A stretch of DNA of 64,000 nucleotides from Xiphydria camelus. Taxonomy: Eukaryota > Arthropoda > Insecta > Hymenoptera > Xiphydriidae. A program made the translations under genes and the position numbers. Below are positions 47,433 through 59,142 of the stretch, piece by piece (within the stretch, counting starts at the first letter, position 1; each line of letters starts with the position of its first letter). Where the stretch lies: the NCBI GenBank assembly GCA_963678675.1, contig OY783195.1, positions 23,679,191 to 23,743,190 on the forward strand, written 5' to 3'. Under the pieces are notes generated by a model that was given only the letters and a program-made list of their open reading frames with translations, was not told the origin of the DNA and did no database searches.

Positions 47433-47650
47433 CACTGAGAAAAATGATTAGTAATGTTAACCAATCGTTTGGTTGATATTGGAACAATAAAATATTTGTT
47501 TGGGAAAACAAATTTTTGGTTATGGCAAATACGTGTTGGTTGTAGTGACGTCATGTTTCTATAATAAAATATTTAGTTGTGACAAGCAAACATTTGTTGT
47601 AGCGATACAAATATTTCGTTGTTCTCGTATCAACCAAAGTTTGATTAACC
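47433..47650 (+). mobile_element. CACTGAGA-type MITE, divergent copy
   Basis: It starts CACTGAGAAAAATGATTAG and has the same kind of body (AATATTTGTTTGG, AATATTTAGTTGTG, AATATTTCGTTG). Its right end abuts the pogo/Tigger-like element. Confidence 0.55.
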
Positions 47651-48842
47651 TAATATTAGGACCTCGATTACACAGGTTTACAAAAAAAAAAAAGTCCAGA
47701 CTATTTGACCGGACCATGGTATTCCGAGGTATTTTTGCGTCCTGAATCCGATCCCGAGGTCATCTGAGCCACATCACGTCAGAAAAACGAGATTTCGAAA
47801 TAAATAAATAAGGAAATGGGACTGCTCTGAGCAGCACCCAGAGCATGACTCCAAGGTTCTAAGGCCATTAGGGTCAGTGTTGGGTCCACTGTCAATATGT
47901 CACAGTGAACGGATCGCCGGAATTGGATGCCTTGACAGGGAGATCGTGATCCGCGAGATACAACGATCATGGCAACATTTTATGCACCGGGGTGGTTCTG
48001 TGATAGTCCCGGTCGAGATTTAGGACTCCATTCCAATGTTTGGAAGGTATTCAAGACCTAAACAGCTACCCTCTCCAACTCAACAGGTCGCTTGAGAAAT
48101 TGTCCCGGGTCCAGCTCCAAAAAATGGTCATTTTAACCTCTAAATGACCTTGAAATCTCGTTTTCCTGACGTGATGGGGCTCAGATGACCTCGGGATCGG
48201 ATTCAGGACGCAAAAATACCTCGGAATACCATGGTCCGGTCAAATAGTCCGGACTTTTTTTTTTGTAAACCTGTGTTATCTGAACCAATTGGGACCAGGC
48301 TCGTTCGGATTAGTGAAAGCTCGGATAATGGAACAGTCATGATGGGTGAAACGATGTCCCATAATAAAATAATATTTAAAACATAACACAATAAATTTAT
48401 ATTTTTAATTACCTACAAAAATTTATAAAAAAATGTAAAAATTGGATGCTTGATTTGGGGTTCGTTTATCATGAAATTCGTAACTTTTTGTTGTCTTATG
48501 ACCAACGATACATAATAAAAGATTTATTGATATGCATTTATGACTGCGCGTCGCGAAGATCTACTTGTAATAAAGATAGAGAAAAGAATGGACAAGCGAA
48601 CTAAAGTCTTGACGCGCGATACGATTTTGGGCACGTTTGTATGCCTCCAGCTTGTTTTGTAAAATTGTAATACGTGGCAATGCACGCTTTCTAAAATTTT
48701 GAACCGACATTCAAAAATAATAAAAAATCTAGATAAACGAAATCGTGGGTTCGGATAATTGAACGTTCAGATTAAGCAATTTGTGGTTCGTATAATGGAG
48801 GGGTTTTATAGTAGAGGTTCGGATAATCGAGGTCCTATACTG
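47651..48842. mobile_element. Pogo/Tigger-like element ends, split by another insertion
   Basis: The right end, read inward, is CAGTATAGGACCTCGATTAT followed by CCGAACC. The left end is ATTAGGACCTCGATTA, then interrupted, resuming as TTATCTGAACC at 48276. CTCGATTATCCGAAC is the well-known pogo/Tigger terminal wording. Sub-terminal copies of TTCGGAT-AAT also occur (48305, 48752). About 590 bp remains once the insertion is removed, without transposase. Confidence 0.7.
47671..48275. mobile_element. Harbinger-like MITE inserted in the pogo-like end
   Basis: The ends CACAGGTTTAC and GTAAACCTGTG head inverted repeats of about 120 bp that include CCGGACCATGGTATTCCGAG and GATTTC/GAAATC-bearing inner words. 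TTA at 47668-47670 is repeated at 48276-48278. Deleting the element plus one TTA restores CTCGATTATCTGAAC, which matches the opposite end of the host element. The 605 bp interior is non-coding. Confidence 0.82.
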
Positions 48843-48862
48843 TAGATACTAATAATTATTCT

Positions 48863-49005
48863 CAGTGTGTCGTCCGGCGAATTGATAGAAAAAATGGTTT
48901 AATAGATGCGTATGGAAGTATTTACATTTTTCTCACAGCTGGTGCCGATAATCCATGCAAATTTAATGAACTATTTTTTCTGTCAGTTTGTCGGACGACG
49001 TCGAA
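48863..49005. mobile_element. Short MITE with GTCGTCCG ends
   Basis: GTGTCGTCCGGCGAATTGAT then AGAAAAAAT at the left is mirrored by ATTTTTTCTGTCAGTTTGTC then GGACGAC at the right. It is about 143 bp and non-coding. Confidence 0.6.
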
Positions 49006-51354
49006 TGGTATCAGACCTAAACCGGATCAGATATGTGTAACTCGAGTTCGAATGAATAATTTACGGGTGTATTTTGGAGTGTTCTAATTAAAGGACTCTT
49101 TTTTAATCAGTAAGTATTTCTATTTGCCATATAACATTAGTTGTAAAAAACTTACGGAGTTAATAAGATTATTTATTTTTAGAATTCAAACTCATAGCCT
49201 ATACAGTACAATTTTCAATGCCGTTCGGCACTTTGAAAGCGGAGTTGACTTTGTGGACTGCACCGAATGGAATTATCGGAGTTAAGATAACACGTGGAAG
49301 TTAATGTAACTCCAATTAACTCCATTCGACGTCCTACCAAAGTTCACTTCGCTATCGAAACGCATATCGGCATCGAAAAGGTGCTAAGTGGTATGAATTT
49401 CATTAATCCTGCTTCTATAAGAGCACTGGGAAGTACCCCGTTAAAAAATTGTTCCAACCGTACAAATATTCTCCCCATTTCATCTATACAACAGAAAAAT
49501 ATCGATCAATCTCAAACGAAGCGCTTCGACTTCGTTTCGCTTCGCCGTTTCGCCGCGCGCTCGACGATCGCCGAAGATTTATGTATTATCGGTTCGCATC
49601 GAACTCTCTCGCGGGCGAACGTAACTTCGAACCGACATTTCTTCCGTGGCATATATAACAGAATTTTATCTATCGTCGGAATTATCCGCGGCGAATTTTA
49701 TGCGCGCGAACCCCGCGCGCGTATTACGAAATCGAGAGAAAGTCGTCGTCGTCGCCGTCGTCGTCGACGCGCGTTCCCGAAATTACGGTAAATCGGAAAC
49801 GACGTTCACGACTTTCCAGCTTAATATCCCGCGATTGGTTCGCCCGCTGCTCGATTCTCCACGTCGAACTCCGCGCGCCCGGGCGGACGAGAAGAGTGTC
49901 CGACCAACTTTTATTCGCGGCCGAATAAAAGTTCGCCGATATATTTCCCGAGACACAAATGGCTGCGACCTATTCATAATAGCGTTGCCGAGCTCTACGG
50001 GTGTACATAATACACGGCACATAGATACTCGCGAGACCGCAAGCTCAGAGGTCTCGAAGAGAGAACGACGAGCTCTCGAGAATCCTCGCATCGTTCAACG
50101 CGCGCTTCACCGCCAACGATCAGCCCGCTAACCGCTGCAACCCCCGCGCGTGATATATATTCCGCGGGTCTGGCGAGCGGTCGAGAGAAATAACTTTCAG
50201 GAGCTCCTTCGTCCGTCCGGGGGACGGCGAACCTGGAGGTGTGAATGCGAGACTTTTTCTTTCTCGCATTTCATTCGAACGTGACGTGACGAGGGAGGGT
50301 TGGAAAATATATGTATATATACGTACGGTACACGCAAAATAAATCCAACCATTTTACGCGATTTAACACTACCCGCTATTTCAAGCGTTTTGGCTCCCGA
50401 GAGAGACCGTCGGTGGGGCTCTGTGCGGGCCGCTGTGGACCAGGGATTTGGGAGGAGGAAAAAGGGGGATGAGAATGTGGCGGGGTGGCACCATCGAGCC
50501 CCTGCAATAGACAAAATAACAATGATTGACCGTAAAAAAGCAATGGTACGCTTATTATCAGCTCGCCTCGTTGTGGCAGAATTCATTTTGCATTTCTTTT
50601 TATGCATGGAGAAAAAGAATTAGTTGGAGCTATTGAAAATTACTTGCGGGGTTGCAAATAATTATTTATTTATATTACTGAAATTGTGTGTGTTAATACA
50701 TCCATTAAATATCTCTTTTTTTTGCAATCATGTGAAATAGTATGTGATTGCAAGGAAGAAATATCTAATCAATATATGAAAAAAACATTTAATTGAACTA
50801 AATAAATTATTACTTGTGCGACCCTACAAGTAATTTTTAGTAGATCCAACTAATTCTTTTCTTCTGTGTGCAATTTCGAGAAGACTAAGGAAGTTACGCA
50901 GTATTTTAAGAGGACCCACGCGACTTCCGATGAAGATTTCATCATTTCTATCGATTAATCGTCAATTTACGCAAGAGTGCTTTATTAATTGCAGGATCCT
51001 ATGATGTAATGGACGTAACGGGTGAATGTGTCTACTTTGAGAAATTTAGAGTCATTATCGACTCTATCGAGATAGACTAATACAGGCCGCTTCTATATTC
51101 GCAAGTAATGTAAAAATGATCAGATGCAAGGATAGTTGCATTTAATTTTGCATAAGTAATAATTATAACACAGAGAAGTCTTACTCTCGTCACTTATCAC
51201 GGAGAAAAGTATTTAATAATCATTTTCATACTGATCGTGAGTAGTAGTGGTAGACTTTCTAGGTACCTAAGTACAGTACTTTCTTACTATAGCATACACA
51301 TATATAGTAACTGTAGAAAGGAGTTTACATCCCTTTCCTTTTAGTATGTATACA
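49006..51354. other. No gene recognised; CpG-rich patch with GTC repeats
   Basis: From 49500 to 50500 the sequence is CpG-dense, with overlapping frames of 100-165 codons on both strands, arginine-rich and domain-free. A (GTC)n tract lies at 49741-49769. From 50640 onward it is AT-rich, with a short hairpin on TGCAATCA/TGATTGCA near 50720-50750. Confidence 0.45.
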
Positions 51355-51504
51355 CAGTAAAAAAAGTATTGTTCATTTTTAACATCATTATATCGACTTG
51401 GACCTACATATCTGTATCACACGGTGTCATTCAGTCTCATGACATTGTTATCTATTACGAAAAGTGGTCCATGTAGGTCAACATCGTAGACTTTTTTTAC
51501 TGTA
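51355..51504. mobile_element. Short inverted-repeat MITE
   Basis: ACAGTAAAAAAAGT at the left is mirrored by ACTTTTTTTACTGT at the right (with a small offset), and GACCTACAT inside is mirrored by ATGTAGGTC. The length is about 150 bp. A related worn copy with CTGTAAAAATTAGTG and CACTTTTTTTACTATG ends lies at 55612-55747. Confidence 0.6.
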
Positions 51505-51527
51505 TGTGGCTACTGTCGCCACACTCG

Positions 51528-51817
51528 TACACCGAGAGAAATAATTACTAGAGCCAAAAAATGTTTTCTTTATTCAAAAACATGATACAACTCCAGGATC
51601 AAGACATGGTTTCCTTCGTGCAAACAATTATTTGTCAGGCTCGAGTAATTACTGTTTTCACGCAGGAAGAATTTCTTGTCCCAGTGAAAATATTCTTGAA
51701 TGGAAAATATATAGGGAATCTTTGATCAAGAATCTGTATTCTTAAACATTTTTTAAATTATATGTTCTTGGCTCAAGAAATATGTCTTTGACATTAGCAA
51801 TTATTACTCCCAGAGTA
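51528..51817. mobile_element. CACTGAGA-related MITE
   Basis: The left end TA-CACCGAGAGAAATAATT and the right end, reading TA-CTCTGGGAGTAATAATT inward, enclose 290 bp of AT-rich, non-coding sequence. It is a distant member of the same end family as 47124. Confidence 0.55.
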
Positions 51818-51942
51818 AGGGAGCGCAACTTTTCCCAAAAAGTCTTTTGTACTATTCAATACGAAACTGATTACCTACTACAAACCTTTCTTTATGCGTC
51901 GAAAGTTATACGCGCACATGCGGAAGAATGAAATTTGCCGAA

Positions 51943-52025
51943 CCTTTCCTTACTGGCGTGAATAAGTGAACATGGATGCTGGCGTGGCGCGTCGGTCTGA
52001 CAGACCGCACGCCAGTAAGGAAAGG
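51943..52025. repeat. Hairpin with perfect 18 bp stem
   Basis: CCTTTCCTTACTGGCGTG is followed 47 bases later by CACGCCAGTAAGGAAAGG. The loop contains a second small hairpin (GGTCTGACAGACC). No other copy is visible. It may be a structured RNA, a foldback footprint or a regulatory inverted repeat. Confidence 0.7.
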
Positions 52026-53324
52026 TGAAAGGCACCTCGCGTCGTCGACCGATTCGAGACAAAATCAGTCCACCGAGTCGTTTGACGAGAGTGCCATACA
52101 CCTACGTCATGGCGACGAGGTAAACTTCGCGGCCATTTACGAGCCTCAGGTTGTGTATACTCCGAGCGTGCAGCTGGGGAGTCGCTATTGGAGCAAACAT
52201 AATTGTTCGAAGGTAGCATCGGTTTTACGGGGAGCATAAACCTGCGGCCAACGGCGCGAACGGGGTAGGAGAAAAGTTGCCGGTGCACCTAGGATACTCG
52301 CGAAGGAGCTTCCGGGTCCTTCGCGGGTCAAATCGATATACGTATACCTTGCGTATAATATACGTATACGCGCACTTACGCGTTATACACCTATACAGAT
52401 ATAGCCAAGGTATTATCCACGTTCAGCATCAGGAGGGGAAAATCGTATTACGCGTAAACAGCGAACGTCCGTTCGAGCAATTAAATAAACATATTCCCGG
52501 CCTACAATAAGCGGAGGTAATAATTGTGCTCCGACCGTAAACACGCAGTAAAATATCGCAACGCCACGACGACGTTACGGCGCGCGCGGTGAGACGCCGC
52601 CGCGCGAGGGTTGCGGGGTATAATGGGGCCAGTAATAAAATGCCGGGTACAAGGAAGGGTAGTGCGCGCGAGTGGGACGCTGGGGAGCGACTTTGGACCG
52701 TGGATGGGATGAGAAAAGCAGGGGGCTGCACAAAACACCGTCTTGTAAGTAAACCGATATAAAGGACACTCACGATCTACTCGTAAAATATATACGGGGA
52801 CGCGCGTCAACGGGATGCTCGCAAATTTTTTCTCGCGCGATAACCCCGCGTACGTCCCCGCGCGGCCCGAGGTATATATCGGACGCGACGGGGTATCCAC
52901 CAATCTTCGCAATGGCCCCGCCGATCCAATATCGTCGCGGCGATCGTGCCGCGCGCGCGTCGATATTCGATTCTCCGCCGCGCACGGCCAAAGCGTGCGG
53001 ATGAAGGAGGAAGTAATCGTGTAAAAGGCGACGATGACTGGTAGTGGTCCGGCGATGCGTGGTTTTATTATATAGCTATAGGCACTCGTTGACTGTCGCG
53101 TCGTGAATTCCGGGCGAAAGCTTGTTCTCGCGTCTTGAAGTCGTCGATGCGATCGGTACATTCGCGTGTCTCTATTCTGTTCGCTATGTGCGTAAAAATA
53201 CTGTTATGCTTTAGAAAATGTGTGCAATTATTCGCATGCGTATCTACAGTGCCATCTGTTTGATATGTTGTTATACTTTGGCATTTTCTTTCCACGTATA
53301 CTGCTATACATGCTCATTCAAGTA
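52026..53324. other. No gene recognised; CpG-rich patch
   Basis: Minus-strand frames up to 219 codons (52502-53161) overlap plus-strand frames of similar character. Translations are arginine- and proline-rich without domains, as expected of stop-poor CpG-rich DNA. A self-complementary ATACGTATAC cluster lies near 52337-52370. Confidence 0.45.
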
Positions 53325-53779
53325 TCCCACGTAAAAACAAAAGTATGGCTAAAGTATGGCGGAAGTTTTGAAAAAATTGAATCAAAAAAGCATGGTTTCG
53401 GATCGTATCCAAGTCTTTCAGGCGGTAAACGATGCGCTCTTCGATTGGAGTTCAGTTGTTTGTACGAGGTTATGCTGTAATCGATGTGTGTTCTCTTGTC
53501 AGTTGATATTACTTCAATTTATTATTTTATTAAACTCTTTCATTATTACAAATGAACCATATTTTAGTACCGAGCATGTTATTATAGTTTTATAATGTAA
53601 AATCCATACAACAGGACTGAATCAAAAAAGGTACTGGTAAGTCGAGTAAAATTCACTTTTCAGACGACATGAAAAAATTGTCTGGCGTAAAATCTGTGAT
53701 ATGATCCACAGTCATACTTTTTTGGTTCAACTTTTCCCAGACTTCAGCCGTAAGTGAGCCATATTTTTTTGACGCGGGA
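53325..53779. mobile_element. Delta element, copy 2
   Basis: The left arm reads TCCCACGTAAAAACAAAAGT then ATGGCTAAAGTATGGCGGAA, and the right arm mirrors it as CTTCAGCCGTAAGTGAGCCA then a GACGCGGGA end. At 455 bp it is within two bases of copy 1 at 35579-36031, although the arms have diverged. Confidence 0.68.
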
Positions 53780-55023
53780 TAACAGTGCTTGTGCGCACAC
53801 AGTAAATAGTGTGTACGTATAATATTTTGGCCCAATCTTGGGTTAAACGCGTCAAGGCATATGCGTATTAACCACGAGTTGCGCTTTCAAATTTTACTTC
53901 GGAGAATATAACGCTTGTGATAATGTGAGATAATTATATGGTAATAATCACTTTAATCGTTGTAATCGATGGGGTTAATTCATAACTCTAATGAGGTTGA
54001 ACGTATAGGGTTCATTGAGGGAATAGCTGGAACCTCGCGGCGTAGTTTGTAGATTTTGATATTTATAGCGAGGGGAGGATGAGTCTCTCCCTCTTCCTAA
54101 TGATTTACCTACTCTCCGGTCGCGTATCCAATAAGTCCGTTAATTAAAGGTAAATAAAGATATGGTATTTTTTGTAAATATCTCCGTCTGTAAATTTGAA
54201 ATACGTATTTACATATTATAGATATAGTTAACGATGCACGATTGACATGTTTATCTTTTATGATAAGAGTTAATTCGATTCGTTAAGTGATTTTGTAAAA
54301 TTAAAGGCAGATTTTTAGTATTAAATTTTATCATGGAAAAATGATTCACCTGAAAGCGCTACAGAGCTGGTCCCATACTATTGTATATCTACTCACATTA
54401 CCGGCATATCTATTAGAGAGAGACTCAGTATTTTCTTTAGGGCCTGATATGGTACTGATCCCTACGTCACATTAGGCGTCGTATACTTTAAACTTATAAA
54501 GATTTAGCCAGAAAACTGGAGCACCTTTCATGATTTTAACTCTAATTTTTCCTGGCCCGATCCAGGCTAGTTTCTGTTCTCCAAAATTAATTGAAATTAT
54601 GAACTAAACTAATAGATGGCGTTGATCCAAAACTGGATTTAAGAAGCGTTCTGAACAACGCGAAAGATTGGGATGGGTTCCATGGGAAACTAAGCTAAAC
54701 TAACTAAAAAAGGAATTAGTTTCAATAAACATAAATAATAAATATAATTTAGAAGGTTATATTAATAAATTATATAGTATAGTTTTTGAACTCTATATGT
54801 TTTTGTTAATTTATTTTACATCGTTCACCGATAATCATCTATCTGTACCACACACAGTGTCTTATGCGTTAATTGACGTTCTTACTCGTAGAATTGAGAA
54901 CTGAAAAGGAAACCTAAACTAACACTGGTCGAGTAATCCAGGCAGGCTCTATTTGAGTAATCTAAACATGTTTTGGTTGATAAACCTAAATAGGGGCTAG
55001 ATAAAGAAGGTGTCACAAACATA
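53780..55023. other. No gene recognised
   Basis: The sequence is AT-rich with no sizeable frames. There is no clear repeat border or RNA gene. Confidence 0.5.
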
Positions 55024-55356
55024 CAGTGTGATTCTCAGGATGCGGGTCATAGGACGGTATGCTATACCGCGGTTTATAGACTGTATAAGTTATACGTTAT
55101 TGGCCCAAGGACGCTATAAGATGAACCGCGACGGCGTGCAGTATCCGGCAAACGCTTCGAAAAAAGATCCTTAGTCTCCGAGTCAGGCGATCGGACACTA
55201 GGAACCTTCTCCCGAAACGATTGGTGGACGCTGCTTGCACGTCGTCACAGCCAATCATCGAGGTGCGGGCAGTGTCCAGCAGTGTCTGATCACCTACAGT
55301 CTCCAAAGTGCTACACAGCATACCGTCTTATGACCCGCATCCTGAGAATCACACTG
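55024..55356. mobile_element. MITE with CAGTGTGATTCTCAGGATGC ends
   Basis: TA-CAGTGTGATTCTCAGGATGC and its complement ending CACACTG-TA continue into arms of about 42 bp (through CATAGGACGGTATGCT with one or two changes). The element is 333 bp plus TA duplications. CAG-starting ends with TA duplications fit Tc1/mariner. A degraded relative is at 37128. Confidence 0.8.
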
Positions 55357-56680
55357 TATATAGGGGCCTGGTTAGTGTGTCCTTTCAGCGCTATTTTTGA
55401 AGAAAGGAAATCTGGCCTGTTCCCGATCAGTCTCTAATTAAGATTTCTGTACGGGTAAATGTCCTCTGGATACATTGCTACCTTCCAGTTGATTATAACT
55501 TTTAAGATGTGTTTGAAATATTGATTCAGTAGGTATAACGTCTCATATTTTTTTCATGTTAGCATTTAAATGAAATGTCAAAAAATCCCATCGGAACCTC
55601 GTCTACCGTATACTCTGTAAAAATTAGTGACGCGTTGCACCTATTAGCCCACTTTTGGTGTTAGATAACAGTGGCATAAGACACCAGTAGATATAGGTCC
55701 ACATCGGTGAAATGGTGTTAAGAATTAACACCACTTTTTTTACTATGTATGTACGAGTATATAGAAATAAAGCTGATCTAATTAATCTGTTTACGAAATA
55801 TCGTACCTTTTCCACCAATCCACGTTTCTATTCGGTGTAAAAGAATTCGATTTATCGACTAATGAACGATACGACCTTGCGAACGTTTCGCTGCACTTTC
55901 CAGACACCCTCCATGAGACAAAACAAATAACCCTTTCGCGCCAGGGAGGAGCTTTCGAAACTTCCCGACGGAGAAGTATACCGCGCGTAATCACGTACCG
56001 TCGCGAACGATGCGAGGTTCGTTCGTGCAGGGTGTTTTATGACGTTTGCGCTGGTCCGAGGGTTCTGTAGGTTCTACGTGACGGATTGAACGAGCAACGA
56101 ATTGATCTCGACTCTCGTACACCTATAATCCGCTCGGTCGTGCACCGGGAAGGTAAGTTTCTATCGAACAAATTAACGACGAGGGACCGGAAACTGATTG
56201 TTCCCCGTCGACGGGGGCGATACTCGGAAGGGATTCAACGACAAGGGTTCCGCGCGGGTGCCTCGGACAACGATTACGTCGTCGAGGCGCTCGTAAACAC
56301 GTTGTAACGCGGCCTGCGGTTAAGCATATGTGTAAACATTACCAGCTATTGGATTACGAATAGTGTAGCGCCGGATGCTCGAGTTTCGGGGCTTCTGGAC
56401 CTTTTAAGTGCTTTTCACTCGTAACGCGAGTCGACACTCATCTATTAGAGCCATCAATCCACTAGCAAATTGCAGTAGGAAGCACTAATAGTTCGATTTT
56501 GTGTAGATTTATTTAAAATTACTCTAAGGAAAAGGATCTTTCAAAATGTAGCAATCGAGCCCAGAAAGTATGGAGCACAAAACTCCAACTTTTGTTTAAA
56601 GTATTTTTCACAGAAACTTAATTCTTCAAATTTATTCAGAGGTTTCCATACTTTTTTCGCACTCTCTATATAATGTACTG
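55357..56680. other. No gene recognised
   Basis: A worn relative of the 51355 MITE lies at 55612-55747. The patch 55830-56400 is CpG-rich. A strong donor-like GGGAAG-GTAAGT at 56147-56158 follows an open frame lacking an ATG, so no exon is called. Part of 56541-56680 may be the outer remnant of a mariner element. Confidence 0.4.
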
Positions 56681-57060
56681 TACGAGGGCAGAATGAAAGG
56701 TCCGATACTTTTATAGTAGATGGTGGTGCACCCCAAAGTCTGTAAAGTAGCCCCCTGCTGCGACGAGGACCTCTTCGTTTGATGAGAATTTCTTTCCAGC
56801 CAGCTATTTTTTCAAGCCTGGGAAGAGAAAGAAGTCGCGGAGAGTCAAATCCGAATTGTGAAGAAGGTGGATGCGGCAGCAAAATATTTGAACTTCAAAT
56901 CCACCAATTTCGCAGTTGCAACGGCAGACAAATGGGCGGGTGCATTGTCGTGGTGGAATAGAACTTTTTTTTTTCGCCAAATGAGGGCGTATACTCCGCT
57001 TCGCAATCGCACCACCATCAGCTACAAGAAAAGTATCGGACTTTTCACTCCGCCCTCGTA
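56681..57060 (-). mobile_element. Deleted mariner keeping part of the catalytic domain
   Basis: TACGAGGGC at the left and GCCCTCGTA at the right head inverted repeats of about 50 bp, sharing GTCCGATACTTTT and GATGGTGGTGC. On the minus strand the interior encodes a stretch with F-H-H-D-N-A-P-A-H, the second catalytic aspartate block of mariner transposase, then A-V-A-T-A-K-L. After a frameshift it encodes D-F-F-L-F-P-R-L-E-K, the block carrying the third acidic residue. N-terminal DNA-binding and first catalytic parts are gone. The length of 380 bp makes it a MITE-sized deletion derivative. Confidence 0.82.
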
Positions 57061-57788
57061 TAGGACTGTATAGGATTTAAATGTACGCCTGAAAATAGTT
57101 AATTTCATACAGTATAGTATTTAACCGAATTTATAATTGCACTATTAATAGATGTCTTGTCTGGAGTTTTTTCCCTATACTTTTTAAGATTGACTGCTAT
57201 ATTGTGAAACATTTTTTTTTCTCAGTGTATGAAAATCTGAGGAAAAGTGGGATGAAGAGGAACGTTGAATTTTGGCCCTCAATTGTCGTCTGCTTAAATT
57301 TCGTTCATTTCGTCTCACTTTCCTTGTACGAGTATACTCCATTTGGAGCAAAAGGGCAATACGAAGCAACACTGACAAGAGCACACAGACTTCCTCTCTA
57401 ACACTTCCGCCGATTTTCGCAGCGGCCCACTGCCGCAACAGCTCGAGCTTTTCACGCGCGATCGTCAAAATCCTCGCGGTGAAGCACCCCCTCTTCACCC
57501 TTCGTCCCGCGGACTGTTCGATGGACGAGCTCTCATATTTTTACGCGGCCTCGTATGGCGATATATCTTCCTATATAATCCACCACACGTCAGTTTATCG
57601 ACCACGCCTTTGAGCTTTTAATTTCCCATAAACGTCATCTACAATCCTGCGCTTGTTAATACTCGTATATACCACGTTATATTGAAGCTTCGTGACGATT
57701 GAATCGAAATGCCCTAACGAAATCAATGTCATCATCGCGTTTCGTCTTCGAAGAATCGTCACATGAATCCAAGCGTTAGGGGAGGGAG

Positions 57789-57789
<1 letters not shown>

Positions 57790-57820
<31 letters not shown>
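57790..57820. repeat. (GA)n microsatellite
   Basis: About 15 uninterrupted GA units occur within a longer, impure purine tract. Confidence 0.92.
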
Positions 57821-57825
<5 letters not shown>

Positions 57826-59121
57826 AGAGAAAGGGAGAGAAAGAAATAGGTGGAGGGGAAGAGAGAGACAAGGAAAGAGAGGGAGCGTTCATTCGCCCGT
57901 GTCTCACCTCATGAATATGGACCCTTGTATCAACACACTCTCCTGTCGGGGTTCACGACGGTTGGAGGACTCGCGATGACCGTGCGAATGGGATATCGCG
58001 AATTGAAGTACGAGGAGGAAAAACGTGGCCGGCCTTTCGGGTAAATTGAACGTCGAAAGAGAAAGGTGAGTACAAAGGTATTCGGGAATAAATTTGCAGT
58101 CGAGTCGTTTCCCATATATATAAATATCGCGTACGAGCCCACGCATCGTAACGTGTTTTCCCGTTAACCTCAATCCCAATTCGAGTTATATTAGAAGGTA
58201 TATGTGGGAGGCTATAGGAAAACTGGAGCGCATAGAGGAGATTGTGAACGAGGTACCCGTTTCGTTCTGGTTGCCGCGAAACGACGCGTCGTGGCGTATA
58301 TCCGCGTTCGAACTGGACATAGCAATGTGCCGATTAAACGGAAAAAAGAATGAAAACCGTCCGCTTTAAACTCGGATGTGCGATGCAGGAATATGCGAAG
58401 AAGGGCATTTTCTAAAGAACGCTTTTATGACTCTTCCATCGGAGACAATTACCTACGTGCGATTTATGGAATATCCAAGCTCGAGTTTTCTAGAAAAAAA
58501 ATATTGGTAGGTCCTTTCGGCGGATTGGCTTCGAAGCAGGTACCAGAAGTGACATTTCATAATACAAGTTCGCGAGAGAATCACTGTCCGTAAGTAAGCT
58601 TCTTTCATTCCAATAGATTTAGCTCGTTTTTCTCCGATGCAAGTAGAACGCGAACTGGAAGTAACTTTGAGGTATTACGTTGTGTATCGTAATGCTACTC
58701 TGGAAGAGTTCGTCGCAATGAATATCGAACGCTATTGGTACAAAGGGAAAATGTAGGGATTCGACAATTTCCTGTAAATGCAAGTCAGGTATTTCGTATT
58801 TGTACATCAAGTATATGCCGCGTCAAAATTGCACCATGTGTGACGCAGTATTGAGAAAAAAAATGGTAACATTTTCAGCTTTAAATAAAATTCGTAAGCG
58901 GAATCTGATACATTTAAAAAAAGAAATCAGCAATTTTTACTGCTTCATCCAGTGGTGCTGAGATTCGAGCTCATCTTCAAGAATTTGCACACATGACACA
59001 TATCTATTTACTGCTTACAGCTGTACCAAATACTAGTTTAACTAAATATAATATCTCTTGCACAGGAATTTCTATTGGTTCCTCAGAAAAAATACCTAAT
59101 TACTGTGTAATTTTATATAGC

Positions 59122-59142
59122 TTCTCTCTCTCTCTCTCTCTC
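59122..59142. repeat. (TC)n microsatellite
   Basis: Ten uninterrupted TC units are present. Confidence 0.92.

Noticed and set aside
49294..50131. Overlapping plus-strand frames of 161-165 codons
   Set aside because: They include a GTC trinucleotide repeat translated as poly-arginine or poly-valine, and show no domain or splice support.
52502..53161. A 219-codon minus-strand open frame, the longest in the window
   Set aside because: It lies in CpG-rich DNA where stops are rare, overlaps frames on the other strand, is arginine/proline-rich and has no domain.
56147..56158. Strong splice-donor sequence GGGAAG-GTAAGT
   Set aside because: The preceding frame lacks an ATG, an acceptor and any domain. 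A non-coding first exon cannot be excluded, but there is nothing to support it.
58061..58070. Strong splice-donor sequence GAAAG-GTGAGTA
   Set aside because: The upstream frame ends at a stop before the site, and no partner exon is found.
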